NCBI RefSeq assembly: GCF_025751495.1
Contig: NZ_JAOWKZ010000005.1
Location: forward strand, 1 to 64,000
Length of the DNA stretch: 64,000 nucleotides
Reading direction: 5' to 3'
Source: Albidovulum litorale
Lineage (GTDB): Bacteria > Pseudomonadota > Alphaproteobacteria > Rhodobacterales > Rhodobacteraceae
The notes below the pieces were generated by a model, which saw only the letters and a list, made by a program, of their open reading frames with translations, searched no databases and was not told the origin of the DNA. Made by a program: the position numbers and the translations under genes. This document shows positions 59,004-64,000 of this stretch, piece after piece (the stretch's first letter is position 1; each line of letters begins with the position of its first letter).

Positions 59004-59913
59004 CTCCGGCCTCCGCTGGTGCCGGGGTCTCCGCAGCCTCTGTATCCGGCGCAATAGGTGGCGGGATCAGGCGGCCCGCCTCGGTAATCTGTTCGGCCGG
59101 GTGACTGCGCAGGACCCGAAGGAAGTTCAGCCGCTCGTAGTCAGCGGCAAGCGCCACGCGAAGCCGCTGGTCGGTGCCAAGCGTGACCTGCCCGACGAGC
59201 AGCCCTGCCGGAAAGACCCCGCCATCGCCCGAGGAAATCACCCGGTCGCCGGGGCGGACCTGTTCCGGCGCTTCCAGAAACTCAACCGGCGGAGAGTGGG
59301 AATTGTCCCCCACGAGCATCGCCTTCTGGCCCGAGGGCTGGATCACGACCGGGATGCGGCTCGATGCGTCGGTCAGAAGTATCACCCGAGCGGTGGTCTG
59401 GCCGACACCCGAGATGCGACCGACGAGGCCCAGCCCGTCCATGGTCGCCCAGCCATCGACGATCCCGTCGCGCGATCCGACATTCAGAAGAACAGACTGG
59501 CGGAAGGGCGACCCGGCATCGGCCAGCACGACACCCGAAACCGAGGTCAGTTTCGGGTCGAGCCGGACCTGGTTTTGCGCCAATAGCTTGGCGTTTTGCT
59601 GCTCTAGCTGAACGGCGGCTTCTTTCCAGGCCTTCATCTGCTGCAATTCGCGGCGCAGTTCCTGGTTCTGGTCATAAAGCGCGGCGTAGGACTGGAACCC
59701 GTCGACCATATCCATGAACTTGGTCACCGGCACCAGCGCCCATTCCATGTTCGGCACGACCCGGTCGATGACGGCCGCGCGGAACCGTTCAACGCGTGGG
59801 CTGTCGATGCGCCAGATCAGGAAGATGACGGCTAGCAGGAAGATAAGCGCAGAGACCAGCACCCGGCGCAGCGGGCGCTTGAATTCGGCTTCGGTGTTGC
59901 GGTCTCGTGCCAC
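58996..59913 (-). CDS. mreC: Rod-shape determining protein MreC
   Basis: A 305-residue bitopic protein starting at GTG 59913-59911. It has an N-terminal membrane helix (VLVSALIFLLAVIFLIW), a coiled coil (NQELRRELQQMKAWKEAAV) and two beta-barrel domains (GVVLADAGSPFRQSVLLNVG, GLVGRISGVGQTTARVILLTD). The C-terminus is a Pro/Ala-rich acidic tail. It connects MreB inside to PBP2 outside. It is 34 bases downstream of mreB. Confidence 0.93.
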   Translation of the reverse strand: MARDRNTEAEFKRPLRRVLVSALIFLLAVIFLIWRIDSPRVERFRAAVIDRVVPNMEWALVPVTKFMDMVDGFQSYAALYDQNQELRRELQQMKAWKEAAVQLEQQNAKLLAQNQVRLDPKLTSVSGVVLADAGSPFRQSVLLNVGSRDGIVDGWATMDGLGLVGRISGVGQTTARVILLTDASSRIPVVIQPSGQKAMLVGDNSHSPPVEFLEAPEQVRPGDRVISSGDGGVFPAGLLVGQVTLGTDQRLRVALAADYERLNFLRVLRSHPAEQITEAGRLIPPPIAPDTEAAETPAPAEAGDG

Positions 59914-59947
59914 AGTCGGCCTCGTCGTCGGGCGCTGGGGTCAGGTC

Positions 59948-61045
<1,098 letters not shown>

Positions 61046-61079
61046 TTATAGGCGTGGGCGGTAAAATGCGAAAGGGGGC

Positions 61080-61107
61080 GGCGGAATGCGTATTGCAGCA
61101 TTCCGCC
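61080..61107 (-). terminator. Hairpin downstream of leuA
   Basis: The ten-base arms GGCGGAATGC and GCATTCCGCC pair perfectly around an eight-base loop. On the minus strand the stem is followed, after a short C stretch, by TTTCGCATTTTAC. It lies 57 bases past the leuA stop and before mreB. A factor-independent terminator of moderate strength is likely. Confidence 0.65.
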
Positions 61108-61164
61108 ATGCTTCACTTATCGAACATTTTTAGCTGAATTAGCGGTTATGGCCGTACAAAATTT

Positions 61165-62724
61165 TCACGAAACCGACTTTAACTCTTCCGGCTTGGTCTT
61201 GGCCCGTCTCACGATCAGGTTGTTCAGCGCGCTGACATAGGCCTTGGCGCTGGCCACGACCGTATCGGTATCCGACGACTGGCCGGTGACGATCTTGCCG
61301 TCTTCCTCCAGCCGGACCGACACTGTCGCCTGCGCATCCGTGCCCTCCGTCACCGCATGGACCTGATAGAGCGCGAGCCGCGCGTTGTGTGGGAAGATCC
61401 GCTTGATGGCGTTGAACGTGGCGTCGACGGGGCCGTCACCCTGCGCCGTCACTTGCTGATCCTTGCCCTCGACGGTCAGGATGAGGTCGGCCGATTGCGG
61501 TGCCTCGGTGCCGCAAATCACGCGCAGGAACTTGACCTGCATATGGTCCCCGGCACCCTCGGATGCCTGATCGCTCATCAGCGCGATGATGTCCTCATCA
61601 TAGACTTCCTTCTTGCGGTCAGCGAGTGCCTTGAACCGCACGAAGACGTCGTTGAGCTGGTTGTCGGCGAGGTCATAGCCGAGATCGTTCAGTTTCGACC
61701 GCAAGGCGGCGCGGCCCGAATGCTTGCCCAGCGGCAGCGAGGTTCCGGCGAGGCCGATATCCTGCGGCCGCATGATCTCGAACGTCTCGGCGTTCTTCAG
61801 CATCCCGTCCTGATGGATGCCGCTTTCATGGGCAAAGGCGTTCTTGCCGACGATGGCCTTGTTGTACTGCACCGGAAAGCCCGAGACGGCGGCGACGCGG
61901 CGCGAGATGTTCATGATCTTCGTCGTGTCGATCTGCGTGTAAAACGGCATGATATCGTTGCGGACCTTCAGGGCCATCACGACCTCTTCCAGCGCCGTAT
62001 TACCCGCGCGTTCACCCAAGCCGTTGATCGTGCATTCGATCTGCCGCGCACCCGCCTCGACCGCGGCCAGCGCATTGGCCGTCGCCATGCCGAGGTCGTT
62101 GTGGCAATGGGTGGCGAAGACGACCTCATCGGCGCCGGGCACCTTGTCGATCAGCATGCGGATCAGGTCGGCGCTTTCGCGCGGCGCGGTATAGCCGACC
62201 GTATCGGGGATGTTGATCGTCGTGGCGCCCGCCCTGATCGCGATTTCCACCACGCGGCAGAGGTAATCGTGCTCGGTCCGCGTGGCATCCATCGGCGACC
62301 ACTGGACGTTGTCGCAGAGGTTGCGGGCATGGGTCACGGTGTCGTGGATGCGTTCGGCCATCTGGTCCATGTCCAGATTGGGGATGGCGCGGTGCAGGGG
62401 CGAGGTGCCGATGAAGGTGTGAATTCGGGGCCGTTTCGCGTGTTTCACCGCTTCCCAGCAGCGGTCGATATCCTTGAAGTTGGCGCGCGCGAGGCCGCAG
62501 ATCACGGCCTGTTTCGCCTGTCTGGCGATCGCCGTGACGGCCTCGAAATCCCCCTCCGAGGCAATCGGGAACCCGGCCTCGATGATATCAACGCCCATCT
62601 CGTCGAGCATCTCGGCAATTTCGAGTTTTTCCTCGTGTGTCATCGTCGCGCCGGGCGATTGTTCCCCGTCGCGCAGCGTCGTGTCGAAGATCACCACACG
62701 GTCTTGCTTGGTCTTTTCGGTCAT
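61165..62724 (-). CDS. leuA: 2-isopropylmalate synthase
   Basis: A 519-residue enzyme that condenses acetyl-CoA with 2-oxoisovalerate, the first committed step of leucine synthesis. The catalytic TIM barrel has FDTTLRDGEQSPGA near 13-26, ATHCHNDLGMATANALAA and GIHQDGMLK. The C-terminal LeuA dimer/regulatory domain (about 390-510) should give feedback inhibition by leucine. ATG 62724 follows AGGA. A leucine-codon-rich leader peptide and hairpin lie just upstream, so expression is probably controlled by attenuation. Confidence 0.96.
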   Translation of the reverse strand: MTEKTKQDRVVIFDTTLRDGEQSPGATMTHEEKLEIAEMLDEMGVDIIEAGFPIASEGDFEAVTAIARQAKQAVICGLARANFKDIDRCWEAVKHAKRPRIHTFIGTSPLHRAIPNLDMDQMAERIHDTVTHARNLCDNVQWSPMDATRTEHDYLCRVVEIAIRAGATTINIPDTVGYTAPRESADLIRMLIDKVPGADEVVFATHCHNDLGMATANALAAVEAGARQIECTINGLGERAGNTALEEVVMALKVRNDIMPFYTQIDTTKIMNISRRVAAVSGFPVQYNKAIVGKNAFAHESGIHQDGMLKNAETFEIMRPQDIGLAGTSLPLGKHSGRAALRSKLNDLGYDLADNQLNDVFVRFKALADRKKEVYDEDIIALMSDQASEGAGDHMQVKFLRVICGTEAPQSADLILTVEGKDQQVTAQGDGPVDATFNAIKRIFPHNARLALYQVHAVTEGTDAQATVSVRLEEDGKIVTGQSSDTDTVVASAKAYVSALNNLIVRRAKTKPEELKSVS

Positions 62725-62759
62725 TGTCCTGATCTCACTTGTCTACCTTAGCTTTGCCT

Positions 62760-62807
62760 GGCGCAGGGTCACCTCTGAGCGGTCGCGCCGGGTGGCACGC
62801 TCAGAGG
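62760..62807 (-). promoter_or_regulatory. Attenuator-like hairpins in the leuA leader
   Basis: CCTCTGAGCG (minus-strand 62807-62798, overlapping the leader-peptide stop codon) pairs perfectly with CGCTCAGAGG (62781-62772), a ten-base stem with a 16-base loop. A competing pairing, GGCGC (62789-62785) with GCGCC (62764-62760), uses the loop and downstream sequence and cannot form fully together with the first. No U run follows, so whether the switch acts on transcription or translation is open. Confidence 0.65.
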
Positions 62808-62887
62808 CGGCTAAGGAGGAGAAGGGCACGAAGTGACCGGGCGCGCGATGCACCTTGGGCGGTCGTGATATGAAAGCTCCGTGTCAT
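62801..62887 (-). CDS. LeuA leader peptide, 28 aa, ending in a leucine-codon cluster
   Basis: A minus-strand frame from ATG 62887-62885 to TGA 62803-62801 encodes 28 residues whose last ten are LRALLLLSRL: six leucines in ten codons (CTT, CTT, CTC, CTC, CTT, CTC). It lies 76 bases upstream of leuA, and its stop codon is inside the first arm of a perfect ten-base hairpin. This is the classic design of an amino-acid attenuator. No Shine-Dalgarno sequence is visible. A TATAGT box eight bases upstream of the ATG suggests a leaderless mRNA starting at or near the ATG. Confidence 0.75.
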   Translation of the reverse strand: MTRSFHITTAQGASRARSLRALLLLSRL

Positions 62888-62895
62888 GGGGCGTG

Positions 62896-62901
62896 ACTAT
62901 A
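62896..62901 (-). promoter_or_regulatory. Probable -10 box of the leuA leader transcript
   Basis: TATAGT on the minus strand ends eight bases before the leader-peptide ATG. The -35 region about 17 bases further upstream is a pyrimidine-rich TTTTCC/TTTCCG stretch, only weakly matching. Placement predicts transcription starting at the ATG itself. Confidence 0.5.
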
Positions 62902-63047
62902 GCGATGGAGGGAGAAAGGAAAAGCGGAAATTTCGGGCGGTTGGATCAAGGCTGCAAGGTGGTATTCAAACCACCCCCGCCCGGGGCAGGCATGGGTCAG
63001 CAAACCGTCGGCCAAGTGTCGGCAAAACGTATGGCAACCGCGTGCGG

Positions 63048-64000
63048 TCAGTTCGCGGTCCCGGTCGCCTCCGGCTCCGCCGCGGCGGGCTCATCGGGCG
63101 GCGGTTCGGTCGCGTCCGCGGGCGGTGCTTCCGGGGCGGGGCCGGTCAGCGCGCCACCGGTCCAGGTGCCCGAGGCGACCTCGCCCGTTGCGTAGCGGAG
63201 GACACCTTCGCCCTCGCGCTGACCGTCGACAAACGCGCCTTCATAGACATCGCCGTTCGAATAGGTCGCAACCCCCTGTCCATGCATGCGCCCCGCCTGC
63301 CAGTCGCCGGAATAGCGGAACCCGTCCGGCATCACGATTTCACCCGTGCCATGGCGCCGGTCATTCTCGAACTGGCCGGTATAGACCGCCCCGTCGGCAT
63401 AGGTCGCGGTGCCCTGACCGCTGCGCACACCCTCAGCCCAGTCGCCAGTATAGGCCTGGCCGCTGGGATAGGTCATCGTACCCTGACCATGGTATTTGCC
63501 GTCCTTGAAGCCACCTTCATAGACCCGGCCGTCGGGCAGGCGCTTGGTGCCGCTTGCGCCGATCGCGCCATTGGCCCAGGCACCGGTAAAGCTGACGCCA
63601 TCGGGGGCGGTGATCGTGCCGATCCCCTCGAAGTGATTGTCGCGGAACGCACCCTCATAGACCGTACCGTCGGGATAGGTCGCCTTGCCGTTACCCTGCT
63701 TGCGGCCTTCGACCCAGTCGCCTTCGTAGCTGTAGCCGTTCGCGTCGCGCTGCGTCCCCTTCCCGTGGAAGAGATCGTTCGCGAAACCGCCTTCGTAACT
63801 GCTGCCATTGGCATAGTTCGCCCGGCCGCTGCCGTCGCGCTTGCCGTTCACAAACCCGCCTTCATAGGATGAGCCGTCGGGACGGGTGATCTTTCCCATG
63901 CCGTTCAGCCTGCCCCCAGCCCAGTTGCCCTCATAGACGGTGCCATCCGTTCGGATAAGCTTGCCCTGTCCGGCCATCTTGCCCGCAAGCATGTCGCCCT
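63048..64000 (-). CDS. MORN-repeat protein (N-terminus beyond the window)
   Basis: At least 317 residues, open at the window edge. It consists of about twelve MORN repeats of 23 residues (pattern Y-E-G-x-(W/F)-x-x-G-x-x-x-G-x-G), for example YEGNWAGGRLNGMGKI and YTGDWAEGVRSGQGTA, then a Pro/Glu/Ala-rich tail. MORN arrays form elongated beta-hairpin rods that bind membranes or partners. The tail after the last, incomplete repeat (ASGTWTGGALTG) is disordered. It lies 160 bases upstream of the leuA leader on the same strand; the missing start prevents judging any export signal. Confidence 0.88.
   Translation of the reverse strand, partial: GDMLAGKMAGQGKLIRTDGTVYEGNWAGGRLNGMGKITRPDGSSYEGGFVNGKRDGSGRANYANGSSYEGGFANDLFHGKGTQRDANGYSYEGDWVEGRKQGNGKATYPDGTVYEGAFRDNHFEGIGTITAPDGVSFTGAWANGAIGASGTKRLPDGRVYEGGFKDGKYHGQGTMTYPSGQAYTGDWAEGVRSGQGTATYADGAVYTGQFENDRRHGTGEIVMPDGFRYSGDWQAGRMHGQGVATYSNGDVYEGAFVDGQREGEGVLRYATGEVASGTWTGGALTGPAPEAPPADATEPPPDEPAAAEPEATGTAN

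Noticed and set aside
61357-62751. A 464-codon plus-strand open frame
   Set aside because: It is antisense to leuA, which is unmistakable.
62881-63195. A 104-codon plus-strand frame in front of the MORN gene region
   Set aside because: It overlaps the 3' end of the MORN gene in antisense and is Gly/Ser/Ala-rich without motifs.

Overview
The window looks like chromosome of a GC-rich alphaproteobacterium of the Rhodobacterales (Roseobacter-type). The inference rests on the protein style, the mreB-mreC-mreD-mrdA-rodA cell-shape block, the group 2 type capsule export genes beside kdsA, and several small proteins that read as Rhodobacteraceae families. No rRNA gene is present. One tRNA gene (tRNA-Gln, anticodon TTG) is present.

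Region 1 (1-1,950): the 3' end of an alpha/beta hydrolase, a small hypothetical gene and a gene stump on the minus strand, and an IS110-type transposase remnant that has lost its N-terminal half and carries an in-frame stop.

Region 2 (1,951-17,286): a large catabolic locus read outward from a central regulatory gap (7,358-7,574). Leftward runs a binding-protein-dependent sugar or polyol importer (binding protein, SDR dehydrogenase, two permeases, double ATPase). Rightward runs an unusual regulator in which a winged-helix DNA-binding part is fused to a solute-binding-protein fold. It is followed by a second SDR, an M24-fold hydrolase with an altered metal site, and a TPP-dependent dehydrogenase complex of acetoin/pyruvate type whose E2 is split over two genes, with an aldehyde dehydrogenase between them. 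I infer a pathway of uptake, oxidation of a diol or polyol to a hydroxy-ketone, thiolytic cleavage to an acyl-CoA plus an aldehyde, and oxidation of the aldehyde. No E3 gene is present. A Rho-independent terminator sits before the E1 genes.

Region 3 (17,287-24,515): a hypothetical gene, a fatty-acid desaturase, a cold-shock protein and a DEAD-box helicase that together look like a cold-adaptation set. They are followed by a secreted protein of seven Cys-paired repeats, a transglutaminase-like protein lacking its catalytic Cys, a hypothetical protein and a truncated Crp/Fnr gene.

Region 4 (24,584-45,757): an accessory region framed by two direct copies (about 2.7 kb each) of a three-gene module, DUF3489 - DUF2924 - large serine recombinase. 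The second copy ends exactly at the 3' end of the tRNA-Gln gene. Between them lie an IS3-family element, a D-aminoacylase-like amidohydrolase, two penicillin-recognising-fold hydrolases (one a class A beta-lactamase) opposite an AraC regulator, lipoproteins, several alpha/beta hydrolases, and a run of decayed genes (nonsense codon, frameshifts).

Region 5 (45,855-64,000): ordinary chromosomal genes. These are a YhiN-type flavoprotein, kdsA, kpsE and kpsT, nhaA, an ArsR-controlled permease, a uracil-DNA glycosylase-like protein, an SseB-like protein, a GhrA-like reductase, the rodA-mrdA-mreD-mreC-mreB cluster, leuA with a newly recognised leucine-rich leader peptide and attenuator-like hairpin, and a MORN-repeat protein cut by the window end.
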